A DNA stretch of 34,442 nt from Gemmatimonadales bacterium (GTDB lineage: Bacteria; Gemmatimonadota; Gemmatimonadetes; Longimicrobiales; Gaopeijiaceae): NCBI GenBank assembly GCA_007692605.1, contig REBS01000084.1, forward strand, positions 1 to 34,442, given 5' to 3'. Position numbers and translations under genes: made by a program. Below, one piece after another: positions 1 to 8,299 of this stretch (position 1 is its first letter; every line of letters begins with the position of its first letter). Under the pieces are notes generated by a model. That model was not told where the DNA came from and did not search any database. It saw only the letters and a program-made list of their open reading frames with translations.

Positions 1-843
1 GATCTCGTCGGTCCGGTTGCAGGCCACGAACAGGTGCGTTCCGTCGGCCGACGGGAGGGCCCAGGTGGGGGAGCACGTCTGTTCGGCGTGCCCCTCGTGA
101 CCCATGCCGGCATGGTCCATCATGGGGTGATCGTGGCCGGCGACCGCCCCCGTATCGATCGGCCCTTCGTGGCCCGACTCGACGGAAAAGCGCCGAGAGA
201 CCCTGAAGGTGCGCGTATCGACCTCCACGAGTTGATCATCCATCATGCAGGTCGTGTAGGCCCAGTTGCCCGTCGGGTGGGTGCGCACCCCGTGGGGCAT
301 CGTGCACAGCTCGATCCGGTCGACCTCGACCACGTCGGGTGTGTAGACGACCGACAGCGTCGACGGGGTCATCGAACCGTAGAGGTTGAAGTTGACGATC
401 ATCGCGTACAGCCCGTCGGGCGTCAGATCGATCGTCGCCGGGAAGTCCCCCAGCGGGATCGGGTCGGCCACGAGGGTGTCCGGCCCGACCGCGAACTTCC
501 AGAAGTGTCCGTCGGGCGCGCCATGCCCCGTGCTCATGTAGAGGTACCGCCCGTCGGGCGAGACGGCCAGGCCATGGGGCCCCTCGACCTCGGTCGGAAG
601 TCGGCCGATATTGCGGGTCTGCTCCACCTCGATGCCACTCGGCCCGAAGCGGACTCGGTGAATCTGGTCGGCCGATTCGGCTCCGACATAGATCCAGTAG
701 TCGGCCTGCGGAGATTCGGAAGCGCCACTCGCCCCCCCGGCGCCCGAAGCTCCGGCCGCCCCTCCGCATGCGGTCAGCGCCACAGCCGCCACCGTCACAA
801 GCCCCCCCAGCAGGATACGCACCCCCGTCGCCTTCTCCATCAT
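1..843 (-). CDS. YncE-like beta-propeller lipoprotein with His/Met-rich segment (3' end cut by window)
   Basis: The reading frame stays open from the ATG at 843 down to base 1, giving 281 residues without a stop, so the C-terminus lies outside the window. Residues 1-26 form a lipoprotein signal: a basic start, a hydrophobic run and the lipobox LTAC with Cys26. A Gly/Ala/Ser linker follows (27-45). The rest has WD/YncE-type repeats, for example GPHGLAVSPDGRYLYMST (88-105), FPATIDLTPDGLYAMI and MPHGVRTHPTGNWAY, as in seven-bladed propellers that sit in the periplasm. Between repeats, residues 237-252 hold five His and three Met, a pattern common in copper-binding loops. Metal binding is inferred, not shown. 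The start is the first of two adjacent ATGs, preceded by a GGGGGTAAG-type ribosome site. The gene is divergent from osmC. Substrate unknown. Confidence 0.85.
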   Translation of the reverse strand, partial: MMEKATGVRILLGGLVTVAAVALTACGGAAGASGAGGASGASESPQADYWIYVGAESADQIHRVRFGPSGIEVEQTRNIGRLPTEVEGPHGLAVSPDGRYLYMSTGHGAPDGHFWKFAVGPDTLVADPIPLGDFPATIDLTPDGLYAMIVNFNLYGSMTPSTLSVVYTPDVVEVDRIELCTMPHGVRTHPTGNWAYTTCMMDDQLVEVDTRTFRVSRRFSVESGHEGPIDTGAVAGHDHPMMDHAGMGHEGHAEQTCSPTWALPSADGTHLFVACNRTDEI

Positions 844-1035
844 CGGTCTTACCCCCATCTCGGAACACACGTGATTCCCCCGCACTGCTCCCGAAATTCT
901 AGCCGGGCCGGCCTCCGGAGGCCAGCCTTCCGCCTGCCGCGGACCCCGGCGGGGATCGTCACTCCCCTGCTCGGGTACTCGTCACCCCCGGCCGCCGGAA
1001 TCACCGGTCGACCCGGGCCGAATACAGCCTTGAGC

Positions 1036-1041
1036 AAGGAG
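1036..1041 (+). promoter_or_regulatory. Ribosome binding site AAGGAG of osmC
   Basis: AAGGAG lies 9 bases before the ATG at 1051. It directly abuts another in-frame ATG at 1042, which is therefore too close to be used. This settles the osmC start at 1051. The rest of the 207-base divergent gap (844-1050) shows no promoter that I can name with confidence. Confidence 0.75.
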
Positions 1042-1050
1042 ATGCATCCG

Positions 1051-1482
1051 ATGTCAGTTCGCAGCGCGAGTGCCGAGTGGAAGGGAAATCTGACCAAGGG
1101 GACCGGCGCGGTCTCGTCCGAGAGCGGAGTCCTGAATCAGGCGGGCTACACCTTCGCCTCGCGGTTCGAGTCGGGCGTGGGGACGAACCCCGAAGAGCTC
1201 CTCGCCGCCGCGCATGCCGGCTGCTACGCGATGGCGCTGTCCCACGAGCTCGACCAGGCGGGGCACACCCCGAAGAGCGTCGCTGCCGAGGCCCGGGTGC
1301 ACCTGGGAGATACCGACGACGGTCCGGGGATCACGCACATCGAACTTAGCTGCCGGGCCGAAGTGCCGGACATCGACGAGGACACCTTCCAGTCGATCGC
1401 CGAGGGTGCGAAGACCGGCTGTCCGATCTCCCGCGCCCTCGCCTCGGTCGAGATCACCCTGGACGCCGAACTCGTCAGCTGA
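1051..1482 (+). CDS. osmC: OsmC family peroxiredoxin
   Basis: At 143 residues it has the same length as Escherichia coli OsmC. Proteins of this family reduce organic hydroperoxides in the cytoplasm using two cysteines. Both are present: Cys58 in AAAHAGCYAMAL on the central helix, and Cys124 in KTGCPISRAL, at the family spacing. The N-terminal beta part (SAEWKGNLTKGTG, then YTFASRFESG with the conserved Arg) also fits. The start at 1051 is set by the AAGGAG site 9 bases upstream. The gene stands alone, divergent from the propeller lipoprotein, with about 100 bp before the next gene. An OsmC rather than Ohr assignment rests on length and on the KTGCPISRAL motif. The organic substrate cannot be read from the sequence. 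Confidence 0.93.
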   Translation: MSVRSASAEWKGNLTKGTGAVSSESGVLNQAGYTFASRFESGVGTNPEELLAAAHAGCYAMALSHELDQAGHTPKSVAAEARVHLGDTDDGPGITHIELSCRAEVPDIDEDTFQSIAEGAKTGCPISRALASVEITLDAELVS

Positions 1483-1582
1483 GCACGGCGAGCGCGGGGA
1501 AGCCCGGCCCCCGGTCCCGTGTCTTCCGCCTCCTGCCCCGACGGGTTGTGAGCCGGTGCACGAGGGGTGATACTGTGCCCTG

Positions 1583-2821
1583 ATGGTTACACTCATTTGG
1601 GTTCTCGTCATCTCGATCGGCGTCTCCTTCATCTGCTCGATTCTGGAGGCGGTCCTCCTCTCGGCCAACCACGCCTTCGTGGGCGTGATGAAGGACGAGG
1701 GGAAGCGGGCCGGACAGTTCCTGCACGACATGCAGCAGAAGATCGACGAGCCGATTTCAGCGATCCTGACCCTGAACACCATCGCCCACACCATGGGGGC
1801 GGCGATCGGGGGTGGGCTTGCCCTTCAGGTCTTCGGCGAGGAATGGATCGCGATCTTCTCGGCCGGGCTCACCCTGGCGATCCTCCTCTTCTCCGAAATC
1901 GTTCCGAAGACGCTGGGGGCCACCTTCTGGAAGGAGCTCGCCACACCCACCGCCTGGTTTCTCCGGGGCCTCATCCTGGTCATGAAACCGGTCCTGATTC
2001 CCCTGTCCCTCTTCTCGGGACTGATTTCGAGGGGCCGACAGGCGGAGTCCACCGTGAGCCGGGCCGAGCTCGAGGTGATGGCCGAGATCGGACGACGCGA
2101 AGGCACCCTGGACGAAGCCGAGTGGCGCGTCGTGACCAACGTCATGAACCTGAGCGAGATCACGGTGGGCGAGGTCATGACGCCGCGCACCGACATGGTC
2201 GCCATCCCGGTCGATGCCGGCGTCGAGGAGGCCAAGGCGATGATGCTCGACGAGGGCCACCTCCGCCTACCCGTCTTCGAGGACTCCCTCGACCGGATCG
2301 TGGGAATCCTTGTCGCCCGGGAACTCTGGCAGGCCGATCGCGAGGGCCTCGAGGAGATCCGGGGGATCCTCCGCCCCCCGAAGTTCGTGCCGGCCTCGAA
2401 GCCCGTCGAGGATCTGATCGTCGAGATGCGCCGGGCGCGTGTGAAGATGGCCATGGTCGTCGACGAATTCGGGGGCATTGCCGGACTCATCACCCTCGAA
2501 GACCTGATCGAGGAGATCGTGGGCGAGATCCAGGACGAGCACGAACTGGATGAACCCGTGTTCTTTCAGCCCCTCGCCCGCGGGGTGACCCGCGTCTGGG
2601 GGGGCGTGACGGTCCGCGACGCCAACGAACGTCTCGACCTGGCGCTTCCGGAAGAGGATTTCGACACGGTGGGCGGCTTCGTGTTCGGGGGGCTAAACCG
2701 GATTCCGGTGGTCGGCGACGAGCTGTCGGTTCCGGGAGGACGATTCCGCGTCGTCAAGATGGCTGGGCGCCGCATCCAGTTCCTCCGCTTTTTCCCCGAC
2801 TCCGAGCCGGAGGGCCGGTAA
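1583..2821 (+). CDS. CNNM/CorC-type (TlyC-like) membrane protein with CBS pair
   Basis: 412 residues with the standard order of the HlyC/CorC/CNNM family. A DUF21 transmembrane domain occupies roughly residues 3-150, with hydrophobic stretches at about 3-28, 60-83, 88-106 and 125-147 and the conserved SEIVPKTLGA at about 104-113. A CBS pair follows (about 195-315; VGEVMTPRTDMVAIP opens it, and EFGGIAGLITLEDLIEEIVGE closes it). A C-terminal CorC_HlyC transporter-associated domain lies at about 330-410 (DTVGGFVFGGLNRIPVVGDEL). Family members are linked to Mg2+/Co2+ efflux or homeostasis at the inner membrane. The old name 'hemolysin' is not supported by function. A GAGGGGTGA ribosome site at 1562-1570 precedes the ATG. 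The next gene begins 3 bases after the stop, so the two are probably co-transcribed. Confidence 0.93.
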   Translation: MVTLIWVLVISIGVSFICSILEAVLLSANHAFVGVMKDEGKRAGQFLHDMQQKIDEPISAILTLNTIAHTMGAAIGGGLALQVFGEEWIAIFSAGLTLAILLFSEIVPKTLGATFWKELATPTAWFLRGLILVMKPVLIPLSLFSGLISRGRQAESTVSRAELEVMAEIGRREGTLDEAEWRVVTNVMNLSEITVGEVMTPRTDMVAIPVDAGVEEAKAMMLDEGHLRLPVFEDSLDRIVGILVARELWQADREGLEEIRGILRPPKFVPASKPVEDLIVEMRRARVKMAMVVDEFGGIAGLITLEDLIEEIVGEIQDEHELDEPVFFQPLARGVTRVWGGVTVRDANERLDLALPEEDFDTVGGFVFGGLNRIPVVGDELSVPGGRFRVVKMAGRRIQFLRFFPDSEPEGR

Positions 2822-2824
2822 CGG

Positions 2825-3979
2825 ATGGCCGCCCGCACGCGACCCTTCGTCATCGTGGGTGGAGGGATGGCGGCCGACGCCGCCGCCCGCGGGATCCGAG
2901 CGGTGGATCCGGAGCGTCCGATCCTCCTGTTTTCCTCCGAGCCCCATCCCCCCTACGACCGGCCGCCACTCTCGAAGGGTCTCTGGCACGGCACCCCCGA
3001 GGAGAGGATCTGGCGAGACACCGCCGATGAATCGGTCACGGTTCGAGTCGACTCCATGGTCACCGCAATCGATCCCGAGTGCCGAGAGATCGAGCTTTCC
3101 AACGGCGAGCGGCAGGGGTACGAAGGCCTCGTTCTGGCCACCGGGTGCCGGCCCCGTCGGCTTCCCGGAGACCCGTCCGGAGTGGTCTACTTTCGGGACT
3201 TCGAGTCCTACCGCACGGTTCGCCGGGCGGCCGACGAGGGACGGCGGATCGCGATCATCGGAGGCGGCTTTATCGGCACGGAACTGGGAGCCTCGCTGCG
3301 TGACTCCGGCTCCTCGGTTTCGCTGCACTACCCCGAGGGTGCGCCCCTGGAGCGGATCCTTCCGGGCCCTCTCCCCCGTCGCATCGCCGAGGCCTTCGCC
3401 GATCGGGGTATCGAGCTCCATCCGCACCGGGAGGTCTCCGACGGTGCCCCCCTGCCCGATGCCGATCTCGTGGTGGCGGGGGTCGGGGTGGAACCCCGCG
3501 TCGGGCTGGCCCGGGACGCGGGACTCGAGGTCGATGGGGGGATCCGGGTCGACGCGAGCCTGCAATGCTCCGAGCCCGGGATTTTCGCCGCCGGTGACGT
3601 CGTCTCCTTTCCCCTCCCGCTGCGGGGGGGCCGCTACCTTCGCCTGGAGCACGAATCCCATGCGAACGAGAGCGGGATGCTCGCGGGGATGGGGGTGGCC
3701 GGCTCCCCGCAGCGCTACGATCCCGTGCCGACCTTCTACTCGGGCTTCTTCGGGGTCACGTGGGAGGTGGCCGGACTCCTGGAGTGCGATGACGAGGCCC
3801 CCGGCCTCCACCTGGGCGCGTCGATCGACGACCCGGGCGTGGGTATCTATCGAGTCGGGGGAGAGCTCGGCGGGCTGCTTCTCTGGAACCGACCCGGCAT
3901 GATGGGCCGCGCGAAGACCCTGCTGCGAGACGCGCCGGGAAGCACCGACTCCGAGATTCTCGAACGGCTGAACGGCTGA
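2825..3979 (+). CDS. FAD/NAD(P)-dependent oxidoreductase (ferredoxin-reductase/AIF-like)
   Basis: 384 residues of the class of FAD reductases that serve ferredoxins and rubredoxins (rhodocoxin or putidaredoxin reductase type). The first dinucleotide fold has FVIVGGGMAADAAARGIR (8-25). The pyrimidine-contact loop is YDRPPLSKGLW (44-54), and the central ATG motif is LVLATGCRPRRLPG (103-115). The NAD(P) fold is IAIIGGGFIGTELGASL (142-158), and the second FAD motif is IFAAGDVVSF (253-262). A C-terminal dimerisation-like domain follows (about 290-380). No redox-active CxxC is present, so it is not a thioredoxin or mercuric reductase. No ferredoxin or oxygenase gene lies nearby, so its electron acceptor is unknown. 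It follows the CorC-type gene by 3 bases and converges on lspA with a 29-base gap. Confidence 0.88.
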   Translation: MAARTRPFVIVGGGMAADAAARGIRAVDPERPILLFSSEPHPPYDRPPLSKGLWHGTPEERIWRDTADESVTVRVDSMVTAIDPECREIELSNGERQGYEGLVLATGCRPRRLPGDPSGVVYFRDFESYRTVRRAADEGRRIAIIGGGFIGTELGASLRDSGSSVSLHYPEGAPLERILPGPLPRRIAEAFADRGIELHPHREVSDGAPLPDADLVVAGVGVEPRVGLARDAGLEVDGGIRVDASLQCSEPGIFAAGDVVSFPLPLRGGRYLRLEHESHANESGMLAGMGVAGSPQRYDPVPTFYSGFFGVTWEVAGLLECDDEAPGLHLGASIDDPGVGIYRVGGELGGLLLWNRPGMMGRAKTLLRDAPGSTDSEILERLNG

Positions 3980-4008
3980 ACGGGAGAGGTCGGGTCTTTC
4001 GCCCCCGG

Positions 4009-4533
4009 TCAGCCGGCCCCGGAGGCCGGCGCGTCGGGAGAGGTCTTGCCCTTCGGCTCGTCGAGTTCCTCGGTCCAGAGCGAGATGGCCAGGAGAATGG
4101 CCCCCACCGTGATCGCCATGTCGGCGACATTGAAGATCGGCCAGAGCATGAACCCCAGGTCGATCGGTCCCAGGAAGTCCACGACCCCCCGGTCCCAGCG
4201 GACCCGATCGTACAGATTCCCGAGCGCCCCACCGATGACCAGCGAGGTGGAGACGATCCGGAGATGATCGTCCGCCTTCGCCTGAACCAGGAGGGTGCCC
4301 AGAAAGAGCACCGCGAAGATCGTGATCGGAATGAAGATCCACCGGGGGTCGTCGCCGATCGACAGCCCGAACGCCGCCCCGCGGTTGAACGCGAGGTTGA
4401 TCGGAACCAGCCCCCCGAACCACTCCAGCGATCGGCCGCCGGAGAGGGTTCGCAGCGCCCAGCTCTTGCTCCACAGGTCGAGGGCCACCACGCCCCCGAT
4501 CAAAACGATCCCGATGCTCCACTTCGCCTTCAC
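4009..4533 (-). CDS. lspA: Lipoprotein signal peptidase (signal peptidase II)
   Basis: 174 residues from a GTG start; the family is usually 160-170. LspA is an inner-membrane aspartyl protease that cleaves prolipoproteins before the lipid-modified Cys. Four membrane helices fit residues 5-22, about 66-84, about 96-110 and about 133-153. Family boxes are intact: INLAFNRGAAFGL (45-57), GGALGNLYDRV (101-111), VVDFL with catalytic Asp119, and FNVADMAI with catalytic Asp138. The reading frame stays open much further upstream, to 4794, but that would overlap asnB and add about 85 low-complexity residues. The GTG at 4533, behind GAGGTGGCG, gives the normal length; GTG 4539 is equally possible. The gene has obvious clients here: several lipoproteins in this window carry lipoboxes. 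Confidence 0.94.
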   Translation of the reverse strand: MKAKWSIGIVLIGGVVALDLWSKSWALRTLSGGRSLEWFGGLVPINLAFNRGAAFGLSIGDDPRWIFIPITIFAVLFLGTLLVQAKADDHLRIVSTSLVIGGALGNLYDRVRWDRGVVDFLGPIDLGFMLWPIFNVADMAITVGAILLAISLWTEELDEPKGKTSPDAPASGAG

Positions 4534-4670
4534 CGCCACCTCGTGGTTGTTGAGATACCTTGTGTCCACGTGCAATCTGCCGCTTCGGGAGCGTCGGGTC
4601 CACCGCTCGGCGAGCACCGGGCCCGTCGCATCCGCTCGCCGACCGCCCTGCGCCCTCGGGATCCCCCCTG

Positions 4671-4698
4671 TTGACGGGGCGCCGCGGGGTGTGAGATT
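4671..4698 (+). promoter_or_regulatory. Possible asnB promoter in the lspA/asnB divergent gap
   Basis: TTGACG (4671-4676) matches 5 of 6 bases of a -35 box. About 16 bases later GAGATT (4693-4698) matches only 3 of 6 bases of TATAAT. It lies about 50 bases upstream of the asnB ATG. This is weak evidence; the rest of the gap (4534-4747) shows no clear signal. Confidence 0.22.
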
Positions 4699-4747
4699 TC
4701 CATCGTCATTCCCAGTCTTTCCTTGCCATCTCCCGTCGGCGGACCCC

Positions 4748-6406
4748 ATGTGCTCGATTCTCGGAATCTTCGATATCGCCGGATCCTCGTCCACCTTGCG
4801 GCCGCGGGCCCTCGAAGCCTCGCGTCGCCAGCGTCATCGCGGACCCGACTGGAGCGGGATCGAGGTGCGCGAGCGCGCGATCATCGCTCACGAGCGGCTC
4901 TCGATCGTCGATGTGGAGTCGGGGGCGCAGCCCCTCCTCAGCCCCGACGGCTCAAAGATCCTGGGGGTGAACGGCGAGATCTACAACCACCGGCAGCTCC
5001 GGGAAGAAACCCCGGACTTTCCCTACCGGACCGCATCGGACTGTGAGGTCATCCTTGCGCTGTACGAGGAGCACGGCCCCGACTTCATCGGTCGGCTGAA
5101 CGGGATCTTCGCCTTCGTCCTCTGGGATGAGGCCCGCGGGCGCTATCTCATCGCCCGGGACCCGATCGGCGTCATGCCCCTCTACTACGGGCGAGACTCC
5201 GAAGGCCGCCTCTGGGTGGCGTCGGAGCTCAAGGCGATCGAGCCCGAGTGCACACAGGTGCGAAGCTTCCCTCCCGGCTGCTACCTCGACAGCGAGCAGG
5301 GCACGATCGAACGGTACTACCATCCCGCATGGACCTCGGCCTCCGAGGCCACCCGGCCCGGCGACGCGGGTGCTCTGCGCCGGGCGCTCGAAGGGGCGAT
5401 CCAGCGGCAACTCATGTGCGACGTACCCTACGGCGTCCTGCTCAGCGGAGGCCTGGACTCTTCGCTCGTGGCAGCGATCGCCAAGGGATTCGCCGACCGA
5501 CGGGTCGAAAGCGACGGCCGGGAGGCGGCCTGGTGGCCCCGCCTTCACTCCTTTGCCATCGGCCTGGAGGGTTCACCCGACCTGGCCGCGGCCCGAACCG
5601 CCGCCGACGGGATCGGGACCCAGCACCACGAATTTCGCTACACGATCGAGGAGGGCCTCGACGCGATCGACGACGTCGTCCGCCACGTCGAGACCTTCGA
5701 CGTGACCACGATCCGGGCTTCGACCCCCATGTACCTCCTGGCCCGCCGGATCCGCGCCATGGGCATCAAGATGGTCCTGTCCGGCGAGGGGGCCGACGAG
5801 ATCTTCGGAGGCTACCTGTACTTCCACAAGGCTCCGAACGCCCTCGCCTTCCACGACGAAACGGTGCGAAAGATCCAGGCGCTCCACCTCTACGACTGCC
5901 TTCGCGCCAACAAGTCCATGGCGGCCTGGGGCGTCGAGGCCAGGGTCCCCTTCCTCGATCTCGAATTCCTCGAGACGGCCATGCGCATCGATCCCGGCGC
6001 CCGCATGCCCGGACCGGATCGTCCGGAAAAGGCGATCCTGCGGGAAGCGGGCGAGGGGCTGCTCCCTCCCGAGATCCTCTGGCGCCAGAAGGAGCAGTTC
6101 TCCGACGGGGTGGGCTACGGTTGGATCGATGCGATCAAGGACCGGGCCGAGCGCCAGGTCTCCGACCGCGAACTCCTGGAGGCACCGGAGCGGTTCCCCC
6201 TGAATCCTCCGTTGACCAAGGAGGCCTACCTGTACCGATCGATCTTCGAGCGCCATTTCCCCTCGGCGTCGGCGGCGGCCACGGTGCCCTCGGGACCGAG
6301 CATCGCCTGCTCCTCTCCCGAGGCCCTGGCGTGGGACGAGGCCTTCGCCTCGCAGGCCGACCCTTCGGGACGAGCCGTGCGCGGCGTGCATCGAAGCGCC
6401 TGGTAG
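4748..6406 (+). CDS. asnB: Asparagine synthase (glutamine-hydrolysing)
   Basis: 552 residues against about 554 for E. coli AsnB. It makes asparagine from aspartate, glutamine and ATP in the cytoplasm. The N-terminal glutaminase domain (Ntn fold, about 1-200) has the required Cys2 right after the initiator Met (MCSILGIFD), plus RHRGPDWSG (29-37), LSIVD and NGEIYNHRQL (75-84). The synthetase domain carries the PP-loop VLLSGGLDSSLVAAIA (230-245) and VLSGEGADEIFGGYLYFHKAP. VEARVPFLDLEFLETAM and PEKAILREA follow. The start is fixed by the need for Cys2; the ribosome site is poor (GGCGGACCCC). It ends 4 bases from the convergent amidohydrolase with no visible terminator between. Co-linearity with E. 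coli AsnB over the whole length makes an antibiotic- or lasso-peptide-type homologue unlikely. Confidence 0.96.
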   Translation: MCSILGIFDIAGSSSTLRPRALEASRRQRHRGPDWSGIEVRERAIIAHERLSIVDVESGAQPLLSPDGSKILGVNGEIYNHRQLREETPDFPYRTASDCEVILALYEEHGPDFIGRLNGIFAFVLWDEARGRYLIARDPIGVMPLYYGRDSEGRLWVASELKAIEPECTQVRSFPPGCYLDSEQGTIERYYHPAWTSASEATRPGDAGALRRALEGAIQRQLMCDVPYGVLLSGGLDSSLVAAIAKGFADRRVESDGREAAWWPRLHSFAIGLEGSPDLAAARTAADGIGTQHHEFRYTIEEGLDAIDDVVRHVETFDVTTIRASTPMYLLARRIRAMGIKMVLSGEGADEIFGGYLYFHKAPNALAFHDETVRKIQALHLYDCLRANKSMAAWGVEARVPFLDLEFLETAMRIDPGARMPGPDRPEKAILREAGEGLLPPEILWRQKEQFSDGVGYGWIDAIKDRAERQVSDRELLEAPERFPLNPPLTKEAYLYRSIFERHFPSASAAATVPSGPSIACSSPEALAWDEAFASQADPSGRAVRGVHRSAW

Positions 6407-6410
6407 GTCC

Positions 6411-8084
6411 TCAGAGCGGCGAGTCGTCCCGTCGGTGCGCCAGGATGCCGTCGACGAAGGTCATGTCGACCTGCACATCACGGCCAAGCGCCTCGGGATC
6501 GACCTCGAACGGGTTTTCCGAGAGGACGATGAAATCCGCGAACTTCCCCGGATCGAGGCTCCCCGTCTCGGCCTCCCATCCCCCCGCGACGGCGCCTCCC
6601 CAGGTGTGCGCACGCAGCGCCGTCGCGAGATCGAGGCGCTCTCCGGGGTTCCAGACCCCGCCCTCGCCCGCTCCGACGCCCTCGGGCAGGATCCGCGTCA
6701 TCGCTGTTCGGACCGCACCGAGGGGATCCATCGGTGCCACCGGCCAGTCCGAACCCAGCGCCACCCGCGCCCCACCGGCCGCCAGGCTGCCGAAGGCGTA
6801 GGAACGGCGTCCCCGGTCCTCCCCGATCTTCATCTCGATCCAGGGAGCGTCATCGAGGATGTGCAGGGGCTGCACCGAGGCGAAGCGCCGGGTGCGACCG
6901 AATTCTGCCAGCCCTGCCTCGGAAAGGTGCTGGGCGTGTTCGACCCGAAGGGACTCCGTGAGCCCCGGGGTCCGCCGCTCGAGCGTTGCGCACAGTTCCA
7001 GGAGCCAGTCGTTCGCCCGGTCACCGATGGCGTGCACCACCGGCTGAAGTCCGCTCTCCAGTGCGCCGGTCAGGTCGGCCTCGAGGCGTTTCAGGTCGCA
7101 GACCGGCCCCCCGCGGGAGTCCGGTTCATGCAGATACGGCTCGTCGAACCAGGCGGTCGAACTTCCGAAGGAGCCATCGACGAACGCCTTGACCCCACCC
7201 CAGCGGAGCCGCCCTCCCCCGTAGCCCTCGGCCTGGACGAGTTCCGCGGCCCGTCGCCAATGGCGAACCGGAAGAGCCGCATTCACCCGAAGGGGCAGGC
7301 GCCCCTCAGCCTCGAGCGTTCCGAGCACCCGCAGCGACTGCCAGCTCTCGCTCAGCTTCTGCACAGCCCCCATGTCATGGACCTGGGTGATCCCGAGCGC
7401 GAGGGCGCCGATTGCACCCGTCCGAATCGCGGCGATGCAGTCCTCGTCCGAAAGATCCGGAATCGCATCGTAGATGGGAAGCATCGCGCGCTCGCGCAGG
7501 ATCCCCGTCGGCTCGCCGGTCTCCGGATCCCGGTCGATCCGCCCGTTCTCCGGGTCGGAGGTCTCCGCGGAGATCCCCGCCAGCTCGAGGGCCACCGAGT
7601 TGGCCAGTCCCATGTGCAGGTCCATCCGCTGCAGGAATACCGGGTGCTCTCCGGTCGCGCGGTCGAGCCAGCTCCGATCCGGGAACGCCCCTCCCCAGTC
7701 CTCTTGATTCCAGTCCCCTCCGAGGATCCACTCGCCGACCGGGGTGATCCGGGTGCGGTCGGCGACGCGCTGGTGGAACTCCTGGCGTGAGCTGGCGCCG
7801 CGAAGGTCGACCCGGAAGAGACGCAGACCTCCGGTCAGAAGGTGGACATGCGCATCGACAAAGCCCGGCATCACGAACCGCCCGCCGAGGGAAAAGATCG
7901 CGGTGTCCGGGCCGCGGTGCGCCATGACCTGGCTCGCCGCACCCAGGGCCAGTACGCGTCCCTCCCGGAGCGCGAGAGCCCCCTCCCTCACCCCGTGGGA
8001 GTCGGCATCCCCGGGAGCCGCCCCTTCCGGCCCGCCCCGCCAGATCCGCGCATCGGTGAAAATCCAGTCAGCTTCGGGCGCCAT
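6411..8084 (-). CDS. YtcJ-like amidohydrolase (Amidohydro_3 family)
   Basis: 557 residues. Metal-dependent hydrolase of the amidohydrolase superfamily, subgroup Amidohydro_3 as in Bacillus YtcJ. Evidence is the N-terminal beta sandwich (DWIFTDARIWRGG) followed by GRFVMPGFVDAHVHLL with the metal pair His79/His81. GVKAFVDGSFGSSTAWF, VVHAIGDRANDWLL, VEHAQHL and ALGSDWPVAPMDP (the conserved Asp) follow. The C-terminal closing segment is AGGWEAETGSLDPGKFADF. No signal peptide is visible, so it is probably cytoplasmic. True substrates of this subgroup are mostly unknown; N-substituted formamides and amide esters are examples in the literature. Two in-frame ATGs exist (8096 and 8084); GAGGGGTGA sits between them and points to 8084. 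It is divergent from the lytic transglycosylase. Confidence 0.9.
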   Translation of the reverse strand: MAPEADWIFTDARIWRGGPEGAAPGDADSHGVREGALALREGRVLALGAASQVMAHRGPDTAIFSLGGRFVMPGFVDAHVHLLTGGLRLFRVDLRGASSRQEFHQRVADRTRITPVGEWILGGDWNQEDWGGAFPDRSWLDRATGEHPVFLQRMDLHMGLANSVALELAGISAETSDPENGRIDRDPETGEPTGILRERAMLPIYDAIPDLSDEDCIAAIRTGAIGALALGITQVHDMGAVQKLSESWQSLRVLGTLEAEGRLPLRVNAALPVRHWRRAAELVQAEGYGGGRLRWGGVKAFVDGSFGSSTAWFDEPYLHEPDSRGGPVCDLKRLEADLTGALESGLQPVVHAIGDRANDWLLELCATLERRTPGLTESLRVEHAQHLSEAGLAEFGRTRRFASVQPLHILDDAPWIEMKIGEDRGRRSYAFGSLAAGGARVALGSDWPVAPMDPLGAVRTAMTRILPEGVGAGEGGVWNPGERLDLATALRAHTWGGAVAGGWEAETGSLDPGKFADFIVLSENPFEVDPEALGRDVQVDMTFVDGILAHRRDDSPL

Positions 8085-8085
8085 G

Positions 8086-8094
8086 TCACCCCTC
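8086..8094 (-). promoter_or_regulatory. Ribosome binding site that sets the amidohydrolase start
   Basis: Read on the minus strand this is GAGGGGTGA, ending one base before the ATG at 8084. It contains part of the upstream in-frame ATG (8096) region, which itself has no ribosome site. This makes 8084 the likely start. The same nine bases recur before the CorC-type gene and the photolyase. Confidence 0.65.
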
Positions 8095-8287
8095 ATCGGT
8101 CGGTTCAGGATCGATCTCCCTCGATTTGCGCCGTGCCGCGGCGCCCCCCATGTTGACGTACAACACCCGACAGATCAACCGTCGGCGCCAGCCCCCGCAG
8201 CGCCCCGCTTTCCGGCGTGGAACTTGCTGGTTAACCGGGTGGTTTCACGAGTATTCCGGACGGCACGCGCCCTCACCCCGGTACGCC

Positions 8288-8293
8288 AAGGAG
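8288..8293 (+). promoter_or_regulatory. Ribosome binding site AAGGAG of the lytic transglycosylase
   Basis: AAGGAG, 6 bases before the ATG at 8300. It rules out the longer in-frame extension upstream, which has no site and would bury the signal peptide. Confidence 0.75.
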
Positions 8294-8299
8294 TCGGCC

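Noticed and set aside
236-868. Minus-strand open frame of 210 codons overlapping the lipoprotein gene
   Set aside because: It is a different frame of the same strand; the true frame has a lipobox, propeller repeats and runs to the window edge.
4013-4031. GCCGGCC...GGCCGGC inverted repeat near the lspA 3' end as a terminator
   Set aside because: It lies inside lspA codons and has no T run on either strand.
2693-4603. Very long minus-strand open frame of over 600 codons across the CorC-type gene, the reductase and lspA
   Set aside because: It is antisense to three genes with clear families and has composition typical of shadow frames in GC-rich DNA (Arg, Gly, Pro rich).
4534-4794. N-terminal extension of LspA by about 87 residues
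   Set aside because: Would overlap asnB, has no membrane or signal character, and exceeds the family length.
8153-8181. TTGACG as the promoter of the lytic transglycosylase gene
   Set aside because: No -10-like hexamer at 16-18 bases; hexamer matches of this kind are expected by chance.
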